Below are positions 55,915 to 64,000 of a DNA stretch of 64,000 nucleotides, piece after piece. Within the stretch, counting starts at the first letter, position 1. Each line of letters starts with the position of its first letter. A program made the position numbers and the translations under genes. Origin of the DNA: a marine gamma proteobacterium HTCC2148 (lineage in GTDB: Bacteria; Pseudomonadota; Gammaproteobacteria; Pseudomonadales; Halieaceae); contig DS999222.1 in assembly GCA_000156295.1 (NCBI GenBank), positions 330,966 to 394,965 of the forward strand. The letters run 5' to 3'. Below the pieces are notes generated by a model, which was not told where the DNA came from, did not search any database, and saw nothing but the letters and a program-made list of their open reading frames with translations.

Positions 55915-57444
55915 GTGAGACTACATAAATTATTAGCCGGTGCTGGCATCGTTGTCGGTGCCGCGCTTGCCTTTCCTGTCTGGGCTGCCGAGAAGCCCAA
56001 TATCCTGGTTTTTTGGGGGGACGATATAGGCATAAGCAATATCAGTGCCTACAGCGATGGCATCATGGGTTACAAAACGCCGAACATCGATCGCATCGCC
56101 GAAGAGGGCATGCGTTTTACCGATTACTATGGCGATCAGAGCTGTACGGCGGGACGTTCCAGTTTCATTACCGGACAAACGCCTTTGCGCACGGGCCTTT
56201 CCAAAGTGGGGCTGCCGGGAGCGGAGTTAGGTATTACTGATCGCGATATCACGATTGCCGAGGTACTCAAGACCGAGGGTTACGCCACTGGCCAGTTCGG
56301 TAAGAACCACCTGGGCGATAAAGATGAAAATCTGCCGACCAATCACGGTTTTGATGAGTTCTTGGGGAACTTATATCACCTGAATGCGGAGGAAGAGCCC
56401 GAAGATGTTGATTACCCTCAGGACCCGACTTTTCGCAAGATGTTTGGCCCGCGTGGCGTGATTCATTCCTATGCTGATGGTCGTATCGAGGATACCGGTG
56501 CACTGACTCGCAAGCGTATGGAAACCGCTGATGAGGAATTCGCTGCGGCAGCTCAGAAGTTTATCGACAAGTCGGTAAAGGCCGACAAGCCATTTTTCGT
56601 TTGGCTAAACACCACTGGAATGCACTTTCGTACCCATCCGGCGAAGAAGCATTTAGGCAAGTCCGGACAGGATTACTATAACGACGTGATGGTGGCTCAC
56701 GATGAGCTTGTCGGACTAATGCTGGACCAGTTAGACGAGCTCGGTATTGCTGAAAATACAATAGTGTTTTACTCCACGGATAACGGAGTTCATTACAACA
56801 CTTGGCCAGATGCCGGTATTACGCCCTTTCGCAGTGAAAAAAATTCAAACTGGGAAGGAGCTTACCGTGTTCCTGCTGTCGTTCGTTGGCCTGCGAAGAT
56901 CGCGCCTGGGCAAGTTTCCAATGAGATTATGTCGCACCTGGACTGGATGCCCACACTGGTAGCAGCTGCGGGTGACAGCGGTCTTAAGGAAGATTTGCTG
57001 AAAGGTAAGCGCGTGGGCAGCAAGAACTCCAAATTGCACCTCGATGGTTATAACTTCCTGCCTTACTTAAGCGGGCAAGTGGAAAACGGCCCACGGCGAG
57101 AATTTGTTTATCACAATGATGGCGGTATGCCCGTTTGTATTCGAGTCGGCGATTGGAAAGTGGTGTACGCAGAGAATCGCGCCAAGACCATGGCCCTGTG
57201 GGCCGAGCCCGAAGTGACATTGCGCATACCAAAGCTGTTTCATTTACGTCGAGACCCATTTGAGAGAGCAGATCACAACTCCAATACCTACTGGGACTGG
57301 GCCATCGACAAAGCAGCCTGGGTGTACATGGGGAGTGCAGTAACGACTCAATACTTACAGACTTTTGGTGAATATCCGCCGAGCCAGAAGCCGGATTCCT
57401 GGTCTATCGATAAACTGACTGACAGGTTCCTGCCGGACCGCTAA
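55915..57444 (+). CDS. Exported arylsulfatase-type sulfatase
   Basis: 509 residues from a GTG start. A signal peptide (LLAGAGIVVGAALAFPVWAAEK) sends it to the periplasm. Metal-binding PNILVFWGDDIG and the formylglycine motif CTAGRSSFITG with C77 are present, followed by FGKNHLGD and FFVWLNTTGMHFRTH. It belongs to the large family S1 of sulfatases that desulfate polysaccharides, steroids or aryl sulfates; the substrate cannot be read. The Cys must be converted to formylglycine by another enzyme not encoded nearby. Confidence 0.93.
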   Translation: MRLHKLLAGAGIVVGAALAFPVWAAEKPNILVFWGDDIGISNISAYSDGIMGYKTPNIDRIAEEGMRFTDYYGDQSCTAGRSSFITGQTPLRTGLSKVGLPGAELGITDRDITIAEVLKTEGYATGQFGKNHLGDKDENLPTNHGFDEFLGNLYHLNAEEEPEDVDYPQDPTFRKMFGPRGVIHSYADGRIEDTGALTRKRMETADEEFAAAAQKFIDKSVKADKPFFVWLNTTGMHFRTHPAKKHLGKSGQDYYNDVMVAHDELVGLMLDQLDELGIAENTIVFYSTDNGVHYNTWPDAGITPFRSEKNSNWEGAYRVPAVVRWPAKIAPGQVSNEIMSHLDWMPTLVAAAGDSGLKEDLLKGKRVGSKNSKLHLDGYNFLPYLSGQVENGPRREFVYHNDGGMPVCIRVGDWKVVYAENRAKTMALWAEPEVTLRIPKLFHLRRDPFERADHNSNTYWDWAIDKAAWVYMGSAVTTQYLQTFGEYPPSQKPDSWSIDKLTDRFLPDR

Positions 57445-57451
57445 TCCCAGC

Positions 57452-57486
57452 GGGGGTGCTCAGCGAGACTGCAGCCCCCCCTTTTT
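57452..57486 (+). terminator. Terminator of the sulfatase gene
   Basis: GGGGGTGC (57452-57459) pairs with GCAGCCCCCC (57471-57480) with one bulged base, followed by TTTTT at 57482-57486. The hairpin overlaps the last codons of the convergent RND gene. Confidence 0.65.
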
Positions 57487-60400
57487 GTCAGCACCAAACA
57501 AGCGCGCCTTTAAGCGGCTTCTACCATGGGCAAGATCTCCGCCTATAGAGTATAAAGCCGGCACCATAAGCAGTGTTACAAACAGTGCAAACAATACCCC
57601 AAATGCGAGCGAGAGCACCGCGGGCTTCAGAAACTGCGCGTTCGTAGCTTCTTCTGCCATGATTGGAAGTAGCCCTACGAAAGTAGTAACGGTGGTAAGA
57701 AGGATGGGGCGGAAGCGATTGACTCCCGCATCCACGATGGAGTCGCGTAAGGAATTTCCCTGTTCACGCAGGCGTCCTATGTAATCGACTAATACCAGGT
57801 TGTCGTTGACTACCACACCTGCGGCAGCGCCAATTCCAAACCAGGAAAACATTGCCATCGGTACGCCAAACAACAGGTGGCCGAAAATAGCGCCCATAAA
57901 GCCAAACGGTATGGCCGTCATCACCAGCAACGGCAACCAGTAGGAGCGAAATGCGATGGCGATCAGGGTATACATCATGAACAGGGCAATTGCATAAAGC
58001 GCTAAAATTTCGGTGAAAAATTGTTCCTCTTCTTCCTGTTGTCCGCCTTTGAGAACTTCTAGCCCAGGATAGTTTTGTGTCAGGCTGGGGATGAAATTGT
58101 CAGTCACGTCTTTGGTGATATCCCCCATCATGTCATGGTTCATGTCAGCCCTGACTCGGATGTAACGCTCGCCATTGCGGCGCTGAATACGCTGTACGCC
58201 GGCTGACAGTTCAATGTCGACGACGGATAACAGCGGGACTTCACGGCCATCGGCAGTGCGTACTCTAAAGTTGTTCAGGCTCGATAGATTACGCCGTACT
58301 TCCTTCGGATATTTGACCATCACCTTGGCATCACCATTTGGCCGCGGCAGACGCTGAACCTCTTCACCATAGTACGCCTGGCGAACCTGTCGCGAGACGT
58401 CCGCGAGAGTGATGCCTAATTTTTCGGCGCCGGGCCGCAAATTCAGAATCATTTCTTCTGATTCGCCGCGCTGGCTATCGCGCACGAAATAAGTGCCCTC
58501 ATAGTTTGTAAGGTGCTCTCTCAATGCGCGCGAGGCCAATTTTAATTGTTCAGGGTCTCTGTGCTTTAACAAATAGGTCACATCAGCATCGTTGCCGGTG
58601 AGGGAATAGTTCACTTCGATTTGGTCGGCGTCAGGTATTTCACCGACCAGGTCTCGAAGTCGCTCCGCTGCTTCTTTTGCAGACATATCTCTGACCGTTG
58701 GAGAGGCCAGTTTTACGATAGCAATTACACTGTCCCGGCGAGACCGTGTGTACCACCCCTCAATCAATTGGCCGCTACCTTCACCGCGCTCGGCGCGCTC
58801 ATCTACTTCAGCAATCAGCTGTATTTCAGCTTCCTGGAGTTGATCAAGCACTTCCAGTGCACGAGCGTAAGGTGTGCCATTGGGGAGCGTTACATTGATG
58901 TAGATCTGCTCTGACTCCACCTGTGGCATAAAGTAAAACTTAACCCAGCCGCTTGAAAAAATACCCACACTGAGAATGAATGCTCCGGTAAAAATGCTGG
59001 TGGTGAGATAGCGATGTTTAACGGCCCAACTCAATATGGGCCGGTAGATATTTTCTGCAAAGTCGATAATGCTGTGTTCGATTTTTTGTTGCGTTTTGGC
59101 GAGACCGCGCAGCTCTTTGCGCGGTTCCAAATGGCCCAGGTGGGAAGGCAGAATAAAGAAAGCTTCGATCAGTGAAATGGTTAGGGCGACTGTGATGACG
59201 ATGCTCAACTGCCGAGTCATTTGTGAAGCTTCACCGGTAACAAACAGCCAGGGCGCAAAGGCGATCATAGTGGTAAGTACAGCGAAGATGACCGGTCGGG
59301 AGACTGAAAATGCTCCTTCGATCGCGGAACGTGAGCCGCCGCCGCTGACATGGGCGTGATGGTGAATGCTTTCTCCGACCACGATAGCGTCGTCGACTAC
59401 GATGCCCAGGACCATCAGGAATGCGAAAGAAGACATTACGTTCATTGAAACATCGTTGCTAGGCAACAACGCAAAGGTCCCAACGAATGCTACGGCAATC
59501 CCGACAGTGACCCACAGCGCCACCTTGGGACGAAGCGATAAAATCAACACCAGGAATACCAGAACCAATCCGAGCAGCGAAGATTCAGTGATCAGATCCA
59601 TTCGCTCGTTGTAAATAGAGGCTGTATCGAACCACATACTGAGTTCAACGCCCTGCGGTAGCGTCGGTCGAGTTTTCTCTATCCAGGCCTCAACAGCATT
59701 GCTGGACTTCACGACCTGCATGTTATCGGTGCTCATAGCCTGTAACAGGACTGCGGGTTGGCCATTCATGGTCGCGAGAATTTCGTTTTCTTCGAAGCCG
59801 TCAATCACTTTGGCAACGTCACCTACGCGCACCACGGCGCCCTTCGAGGTCTGCCTGATGACGATACGTTCGAAGTCAGTTTGCGAGTCAGCGAGGTTGC
59901 GCGCCCGCAGTTGAACATCGCCAGTTTCAGTTCTGACTTGGCCCGAGGATAAATTAATCGAATTCGCTCGAATCGCTGCGGCCACTTCCTCAAAGCTCAA
60001 GCTGAAACGGCGCATGGCAGATTCTGAAAGTTCGATAGTGACTTCTTCTTTTCGAGTGCCGAACAAGTTGATCGTAGAGATGTAAGGTAACGAGGCCATT
60101 TCATCTTTAAGATCTTCAGCGAGTCGGGTCAGTTCTCTTTCGCTGACATCGCCGTGGACCGCAACGCGAATCATTTCGTTGCGGCTCTGGCGACGCTGAA
60201 CTCGTGGGGGTTCTATGTCTCTGGGTAACGAAGTGACTGCGTCAACGGCGCTTTTCACCTCATTAATAAAGTCGTTGATGTCGACGTTGGGATAGGTCGA
60301 TACGCTGAGCTCTGCAAAACCCTCTGAAGAAGTCGAGTAGTAGTTGTATACCTGATCAACGTTTTCCAGCGACTGTTCTATGCGCGCGACAATTTGTTCT

Positions 60401-60582
60401 TCGACTTCTTGCGGGTTAGCTCCGGGCCAGGCGACGGTAATAGCGGCCTGGTTTATTTTAATATTGGGAAAAGCCTCTTTTTCCATGCTCTGCATGCCAA
60501 GGAAGCCTGACAGCAATATTCCCAGCATCAGTAAATTTGCAGCGACAGGGTTGTGAACCCACCAGGCGATGATGTTTTTCAT
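57460..60582 (-). CDS. RND-family efflux transporter, inner-membrane permease
   Basis: 1040 residues, twelve membrane segments arranged in two halves with large periplasmic loops. The N-terminus IIAWWVHNPVAANLLMLGILLSGFLGMQSMEKEAFPNI is typical of the AcrB/MdtC superfamily; VVDDAIVVGESIHHHAHV holds the proton-relay aspartates of TM4. It exports toxic compounds or envelope metabolites using the proton gradient together with the adaptor encoded four bases upstream. No TolC-type outer-membrane gene is adjacent, so a shared channel is likely. Confidence 0.93.
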   Translation of the reverse strand: MKNIIAWWVHNPVAANLLMLGILLSGFLGMQSMEKEAFPNIKINQAAITVAWPGANPQEVEEQIVARIEQSLENVDQVYNYYSTSSEGFAELSVSTYPNVDINDFINEVKSAVDAVTSLPRDIEPPRVQRRQSRNEMIRVAVHGDVSERELTRLAEDLKDEMASLPYISTINLFGTRKEEVTIELSESAMRRFSLSFEEVAAAIRANSINLSSGQVRTETGDVQLRARNLADSQTDFERIVIRQTSKGAVVRVGDVAKVIDGFEENEILATMNGQPAVLLQAMSTDNMQVVKSSNAVEAWIEKTRPTLPQGVELSMWFDTASIYNERMDLITESSLLGLVLVFLVLILSLRPKVALWVTVGIAVAFVGTFALLPSNDVSMNVMSSFAFLMVLGIVVDDAIVVGESIHHHAHVSGGGSRSAIEGAFSVSRPVIFAVLTTMIAFAPWLFVTGEASQMTRQLSIVITVALTISLIEAFFILPSHLGHLEPRKELRGLAKTQQKIEHSIIDFAENIYRPILSWAVKHRYLTTSIFTGAFILSVGIFSSGWVKFYFMPQVESEQIYINVTLPNGTPYARALEVLDQLQEAEIQLIAEVDERAERGEGSGQLIEGWYTRSRRDSVIAIVKLASPTVRDMSAKEAAERLRDLVGEIPDADQIEVNYSLTGNDADVTYLLKHRDPEQLKLASRALREHLTNYEGTYFVRDSQRGESEEMILNLRPGAEKLGITLADVSRQVRQAYYGEEVQRLPRPNGDAKVMVKYPKEVRRNLSSLNNFRVRTADGREVPLLSVVDIELSAGVQRIQRRNGERYIRVRADMNHDMMGDITKDVTDNFIPSLTQNYPGLEVLKGGQQEEEEQFFTEILALYAIALFMMYTLIAIAFRSYWLPLLVMTAIPFGFMGAIFGHLLFGVPMAMFSWFGIGAAAGVVVNDNLVLVDYIGRLREQGNSLRDSIVDAGVNRFRPILLTTVTTFVGLLPIMAEEATNAQFLKPAVLSLAFGVLFALFVTLLMVPALYSIGGDLAHGRSRLKARLFGADKKGGLQSR

Positions 60583-60585
60583 GGC

Positions 60586-61749
60586 TTACTGGTCCTCCGC
60601 GTTCATCGCTGCAAGCGCCATGCCCTGAATGGGATTGCGAATGGCAGATACAACGACTTTTTCGCCGGGTGCCAGGCCCTTGGCAATCACCGCTCGTTCG
60701 GGGGTGGAGTGCACTACGTTAACGTTGCGTATTTCAAGTCGGCCTTCGCCGTTTATGACGTAGACAAGGTTCCCTGCTCGCAATGCATTGCCTGGTATGC
60801 TCATGGCTGCCTTCAGGCTCCGGCCCTGTATTTTGGCGTCCACAAAAAGGCCCACCGCCAAGGGCATGCCACTAGCAGATGCAGCCTTGCCATAGGGGTC
60901 GGCAACCTCAGCCATGGCATACAACATACGCGTGTCGGAGTCGACAGACGCGTCAAGCCTAACTAGCTTGCCCTGCCATTGGTGCAGTTCGCCTGCCACC
61001 TGGGCGCTGAAAGATACCGGCAGGCCACCACCCTCGGACGCGATATAGCCGATGGGTAAGCCCAGAGACGCTAACTGCCTGTTGTTCAATGGTAGCCTGA
61101 CCTCGACCAGTTCTGTGCCAAATACCTTGCCTAAAATAGCTCCGGGCGTAATAAACTGACCGATGTGAACCCGGGTCTCTGCGACACGACCTGCAAAAGG
61201 AAGAGTGATGCTGGTGCGTTTTAGGTCGAGTCTGGCTTGCTGTAATCCTGCCTGGGCAGCTTCTCGCATGGCTCGAGCCTGAGCAACCTGTGGCTTTTTT
61301 AGCGCCAAGTCAGATGCAGTCTTATCGTTTCGTAACTGCTTGCGTGCCACATCCTGATCGGCAAGGGCTTGCTGAACCGATAAGTCAGCATCGGCCATTC
61401 GTGCTTGTGCCTGGCTTAGTGCCAGCCGGTAATCGGTGTCTTCAATTTGTAACAAGGAGATTTCGGGTTCTATCCGGCCGCCCTCTACAAACTCAGGGGA
61501 GACACTGATAACTCTTCCTCCTACCTGAGAGACCAGATCAATTTCCGTGCGGGAGCGAACCTCGCCCTGGGTAGTAACTTCCAGCGACGCGTCTTTCTGG
61601 CCGACGGTTGCGGTGTAGACAGAGGTTGGCCTTGGACCCTTTTCGTTTTTCTCCGGTTCGGGGCGAGAAACCTGGAGCACAGCGTAAGCTCCCACCGATA
61701 CAGCTATTACAGCTATAGGTGCGATGATTTTTACCAGATTCTTGGTCAT
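60586..61749 (-). CDS. RND efflux periplasmic adaptor (membrane fusion protein)
   Basis: 387 residues. N-terminal anchor (about 8-26, PIAVIAVSVGAYAVLQV) without a lipobox; barrel-sandwich hybrid and coiled-coil hairpin (about 75-200, LALSQAQARMADADLSVQQALADQ, ITLPFAGRVAETRVHIGQFI), then beta-barrel and membrane-proximal domains. It links the RND permease to an outer-membrane channel. First gene of the pump operon, with an 18-base inverted repeat upstream. Confidence 0.93.
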   Translation of the reverse strand: MTKNLVKIIAPIAVIAVSVGAYAVLQVSRPEPEKNEKGPRPTSVYTATVGQKDASLEVTTQGEVRSRTEIDLVSQVGGRVISVSPEFVEGGRIEPEISLLQIEDTDYRLALSQAQARMADADLSVQQALADQDVARKQLRNDKTASDLALKKPQVAQARAMREAAQAGLQQARLDLKRTSITLPFAGRVAETRVHIGQFITPGAILGKVFGTELVEVRLPLNNRQLASLGLPIGYIASEGGGLPVSFSAQVAGELHQWQGKLVRLDASVDSDTRMLYAMAEVADPYGKAASASGMPLAVGLFVDAKIQGRSLKAAMSIPGNALRAGNLVYVINGEGRLEIRNVNVVHSTPERAVIAKGLAPGEKVVVSAIRNPIQGMALAAMNAEDQ

Positions 61750-61792
61750 GAGCGTATTTCTTCCTTGGCGACGTATCCCATGCTTAAGAGAC

Positions 61793-61810
61793 GCTTATGT
61801 GAACGTAAGC
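61793..61810. promoter_or_regulatory. Candidate operator upstream of the RND pump
   Basis: GCTTATGTGAACGTAAGC is an imperfect inverted repeat (8-2-8, seven of eight pairs) 43 bases before the adaptor start. Pump operons are often repressed by TetR- or MarR-type proteins binding such palindromes; no regulator gene is present in the window. Inference from symmetry and position. Confidence 0.35.
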
Positions 61811-62026
61811 ATCAATGTGATGACGCAATAATAACAATATTCCCATCACAGGCGTATTTTCTGAGACAGATTGAGAGGTTTTTGCGATGAACTGTGAGGC
61901 TGATGACGGATCGGTTAAGGGCGCAGCTGACTATTGCGTAATTCCCTCAAACACCGCTCACCCTGTGTTTCACAAGCGGTATTCAACTACGCCCGTCAAG
62001 ACAGCTGTACCCAGTTGGCTAAGGTG
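61811..62026. other. Intergenic region between pump and DUF2894 gene
   Basis: Within the 277-base gap there is a hairpin ACCGCT (61953-61958) / AGCGGT (61975-61980) with an inner TGTG/CACA pairing. It lies 46 bases past the DUF2894 stop on the minus strand, without a long U-run; it may be a weak terminator. A plus-strand 64-codon frame here has no support and is left out. Confidence 0.4.
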
Positions 62027-62650
62027 TCAGCGCTTGTTGCCTCGCTCCGCCTGCTCCAACCAGAATAGGGTGTCAATATAACTGACAAAACGGCTGAGAT
62101 AATGGGGTGAGAGTTCGCGCATGGTCTCCAATGAACGGGTGGCCAGTCGCTGGGGATTTAGTGGTCCACACGCTTCTGGGACTTCGGCGAGTGCCTGAGT
62201 GACGACTCGCTCGGCATTCAGTTCTACCATGGCAGAATGGAAACGCCTCGCGGCCTTGAGTTCTTCGCTACGCCCGGGTAGCGCTTGCTGGCCAGGCTCT
62301 GCCTGTTGAGCAATATTGGTTGCCAGATCCAGTTCCTGCTGACGCATGGCGGCTTCAAGTGGAGCAGCCCGGGGATCGTCCTCAGCTAGCCGCAACCCCT
62401 CTAGAAATTGATTAAGTTCTCGCAGTTGCGTATTGCGGTGAGGTCTATGAGGTTCTTTTGGCGCGATGTTGGAATACTGGGCGCGATAGCTGCACATTGC
62501 ACTGCTGGCTTTGTTTTCCAAAATGCTGCCGAGCTTACCGCCGCGTTGTTGTGCTTTTGCCAACAGGCTCTCGATGTAGCGCAGTCGGGCAGGGTTTCCA
62601 CTCCCTGTTGAAGTCTGTAAGGCAGCGAGCTCTGCTTGCAGGTCAATCAA
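62027..62650 (-). CDS. DUF2894 family protein
   Basis: 207 residues. LQAELAALQTSTGSGNPARLRYIESLLAKAQQRGGKLGSILENKAS and the C-terminal RSLETMRELSPHYLSRFVSYIDTLFWLEQAER match the DUF2894 pattern, a soluble helical family of unknown function found beside MotB-like and DUF802 genes in other proteobacteria. The start overlaps the upstream OmpA-domain gene by eight bases. It is the last gene of the cassette. Confidence 0.82.
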   Translation of the reverse strand: MIDLQAELAALQTSTGSGNPARLRYIESLLAKAQQRGGKLGSILENKASSAMCSYRAQYSNIAPKEPHRPHRNTQLRELNQFLEGLRLAEDDPRAAPLEAAMRQQELDLATNIAQQAEPGQQALPGRSEELKAARRFHSAMVELNAERVVTQALAEVPEACGPLNPQRLATRSLETMRELSPHYLSRFVSYIDTLFWLEQAERGNKR

Positions 62651-63284
62651 GTGAAACTGTTTCTGCTGAGGCGCGAGGCACGGGTGCCATTTCCACTCGG
62701 CGATTTCGCGAGCGACTCTCGCTGTCGGTATTGGCTACCACGGGCTGTTCGGCGCCAAAGGCTGCGGCGAACACCAGTGAGGGGGGCATGCCCTCCTCGA
62801 TAAGTGCTCGAGTCACAGTGAGCGCGCGCTGGGCAGAGAGCTCCCAATTGTCATTAAAATGCAGGTTGCCGTCCTGAATGGGCAGGTCATCGGTAAAGCC
62901 GCTAACCATCAGTAAATCGTTTTGCTCTAACAGGTAGAGCTTCAGTGGTGGGATGAGGCTGCTGAGGAGTTCACGCCCTTCAGCTTGCAGTTGATCGGAA
63001 TTCAGTGCAAATAGCACACTGCCGCTAATGCCGATGCGGCCGTCGCGCAAGGTGATTCTGCCACTGGCCAGTGGTGCCGCAAGTGCTTCTTCAAGTACCA
63101 TTCGCCGATCCTGCTCTGCTTCCCTGCGAGTCACTTCTTGCTGCAGGGATTGCGACAGTTCAACCTGATAGCCCAGCACCCAGACCAGGATGAGCACGAA
63201 TACGCCGACCAGGGCCGACATCAGGTCGCCAAAAATGGCCCATACGGGAGTGTCGTCGTTCAGCTCTTGCTGTAGCTCTTCCAC
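62643..63284 (-). CDS. MotB-like OmpA-domain membrane protein
   Basis: 213 residues. One N-terminal membrane helix, WAIFGDLMSALVGVFVLILV, carries Asp20 in the GDLMSAL context that corresponds to the proton-carrying Asp of MotB (ADFMTAM). A short linker follows, then an OmpA/MotB peptidoglycan-binding domain (about 85-205: SVLFALNSDQLQAEGRELLSSL, VSGFTDDLPI, NWELSAQRALTVTRALIE, RSRNRRVEM). It should anchor an ion-driven complex to the wall. Its start overlaps the stop of the DUF802-like gene by one base. Confidence 0.88.
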   Translation of the reverse strand: MEELQQELNDDTPVWAIFGDLMSALVGVFVLILVWVLGYQVELSQSLQQEVTRREAEQDRRMVLEEALAAPLASGRITLRDGRIGISGSVLFALNSDQLQAEGRELLSSLIPPLKLYLLEQNDLLMVSGFTDDLPIQDGNLHFNDNWELSAQRALTVTRALIEEGMPPSLVFAAAFGAEQPVVANTDSESRSRNRRVEMAPVPRASAETVSLD

Positions 63285-64000
63285 TAGCTGGCCTCGGCTG
63301 CAAACAGGTCACCGGTTTGCCCCAGGCGCCTCAACTCTTCGATGATCTCGCGCTGTGAAAGCATGCTCTGGTCAATGATTTCGCGAGCCTGAGCCACGTA
63401 GTAGCTCATCTGTTCGTCGGAACGCTCAGTCGATTTTTCCATTGATTCCTCGATGCGACCCAGGTTGTCTATCAAGTGGCTGTTTGAATCGCTGAACAAC
63501 TGCACGGCCAAGCTAAAAGAGTCTCCGAGGCTGGCAATGTCGGCCGCGCTGCCGGCGGCATTGGCGGTAATTTCCGACAGCTTGTCAGTCTCAGAATGCA
63601 GCTGTTCGCTGAATTGTTCACTGACCTTGGTCAGTATTTCGCCAGATGAGCTAACTAGTTGTTCTATGGCTGTTTTCTGCTCCGTAGAAGACGCTTGCAG
63701 GGAATTGGACAGTTTGGATAGGTCCTGCAGGATGTGCTGTCGTTCCTCCAGCAGTTGGTTGTCCCGCGCCATATTATTGCTGACTTCCTCACGCAATTTA
63801 CCAATCACTTCTGCAGCGGCCCTGGGGGTTTCGGACGCCGTGGCAATTAGTGCCGACATCGGGGCCTGCAGTTCACGGCCCAGCCCGGCCAGCTGCTCCG
63901 CAGCACTGCTCTCAAGCGTTGCCAGTTGGGTGGCTGCTGTTGTTTCCAGCGCGCTGAGCTGTTCTGCCGCGGTGCCTTCAAGTTTGGAGAGACTTTCGCC
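63284..64000 (-). CDS. DUF802-like coiled-coil protein, C-terminal part (runs off the window)
   Basis: At least 238 residues; the frame is open to the right edge, so the start and any N-terminal membrane part lie outside. An in-frame ATG at 63859 is internal, as the repeats upstream continue in frame. The first visible 45 residues are tandem 11-residue units with the pattern L-E-x-x-A-A-x-Q-L. The rest is predicted helical coiled coil (VIGKLREEVSNNMARDNQLLEERQ, SEITANAAGSAADIASLGDSF), ending DQSMLSQREIIEELRRLGQTGDLFAAEAS. Relatives form a cassette with OmpA-domain and DUF2894 proteins; a MotA/ZorA-like N-terminus is expected but unseen. Confidence 0.75.
   Translation of the reverse strand, partial: GESLSKLEGTAAEQLSALETTAATQLATLESSAAEQLAGLGRELQAPMSALIATASETPRAAAEVIGKLREEVSNNMARDNQLLEERQHILQDLSKLSNSLQASSTEQKTAIEQLVSSSGEILTKVSEQFSEQLHSETDKLSEITANAAGSAADIASLGDSFSLAVQLFSDSNSHLIDNLGRIEESMEKSTERSDEQMSYYVAQAREIIDQSMLSQREIIEELRRLGQTGDLFAAEAS
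63857..63988 (-). repeat. Tandem 33-base (11-residue) repeats in the DUF802-like gene
   Basis: Four consecutive units on the minus strand: SKLEGTAAEQL (63956-63988), SALETTAATQL (63923-63955), ATLESSAAEQL (63890-63922) and a decayed AGLGRELQAPM (63857-63889). The array continues past the window edge. An 11-residue period points to a hendecad coiled coil. Confidence 0.85.

Noticed and set aside
61887-62081. 64-codon plus-strand frame between the pump and DUF2894 gene
   Set aside because: No homology recognised, overlaps the DUF2894 3' end on the other strand.
62643-64000. Calling the cassette a Zorya defence system
   Set aside because: No ZorC, ZorD or ZorE gene is visible, and the partner protein is incomplete; only the MotB/ZorB-type membrane Asp is shared.

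Overview
The window looks like core chromosome of a free-living, probably marine, gammaproteobacterium. The gene blocks mreBCD-maf-rng-yhdP, lptCAB-rpoN-hpf-ptsN-rapZ-npr, rplM-rpsI-petA-petBC-sspA-sspB and hisG-hisD-algW have the order familiar from Pseudomonas and the Cellvibrionales/OM60 group. A large TonB-dependent receptor, a sulfatase and an RND pump fit a marine heterotroph. The genus is inference from gene order and protein style only. Gene density is very high, and I saw no rRNA, tRNA, CRISPR array, insertion sequence or prophage.

Layout. 0.1-2.6 kb: an orphan TonB-dependent receptor with its own terminator. 2.9-7.0 kb: a Mce/Mla-type lipid ABC transporter (STAS-permease, ATPase, MCE protein, lipoprotein) behind a small exported DUF3806-type protein. 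7.1-9.8 kb: dapA-bamC-MBL hydrolase. 9.8-11.2 kb: a translationally coupled leucine-rich-repeat lipoprotein and LpxL-type acyltransferase. 11.3-14.3 kb: a degenerate cyclase-like protein, rsmJ and an SDR. 14.3-16.8 kb: dapE-dapD-ArsC-like protein. 17.1-20.6 kb: gatCAB plus a PA4642-family protein. 20.9-29.5 kb: mreB-mreC-mreD-maf-rng-yhdP. 29.4-39.4 kb (minus strand): yrbG-kdsD-kdsC-lptC-lptA-lptB-rpoN-hpf-ptsN-rapZ-npr-mgtE-darP, covering Kdo synthesis, LPS export and PTS-Ntr. 39.6-43.7 kb: mlaC-ibaG-hisG-hisD converging on an AlgW/DegS protease. 43.9-51.4 kb: nif3-like, zapG, zapE, rplM-rpsI, the bc1 complex and sspA-sspB. 51.5-57.4 kb: dnaE, a predicted Nudix lipoprotein, a DUF1244 protein and a sulfatase. 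57.5-61.7 kb: an RND pump. 62.0-64.0 kb: a three-gene cassette (DUF802-like coiled coil, MotB-like OmpA protein, DUF2894) running off the right edge.

Much of the window serves the envelope: LPS export, two parts of lipid-transport systems, BamC, YhdP, MreBCD, acyltransferase and several lipoproteins. The items most worth a second look are the MotB-like/DUF802 cassette, a cytochrome b-c1 gene fusion, an mreC gene that appears to start at ATC, a Nudix hydrolase with a lipoprotein signal, an mlaC separated from its ABC partners, and a cyclase-fold protein that has lost part of its catalytic set.
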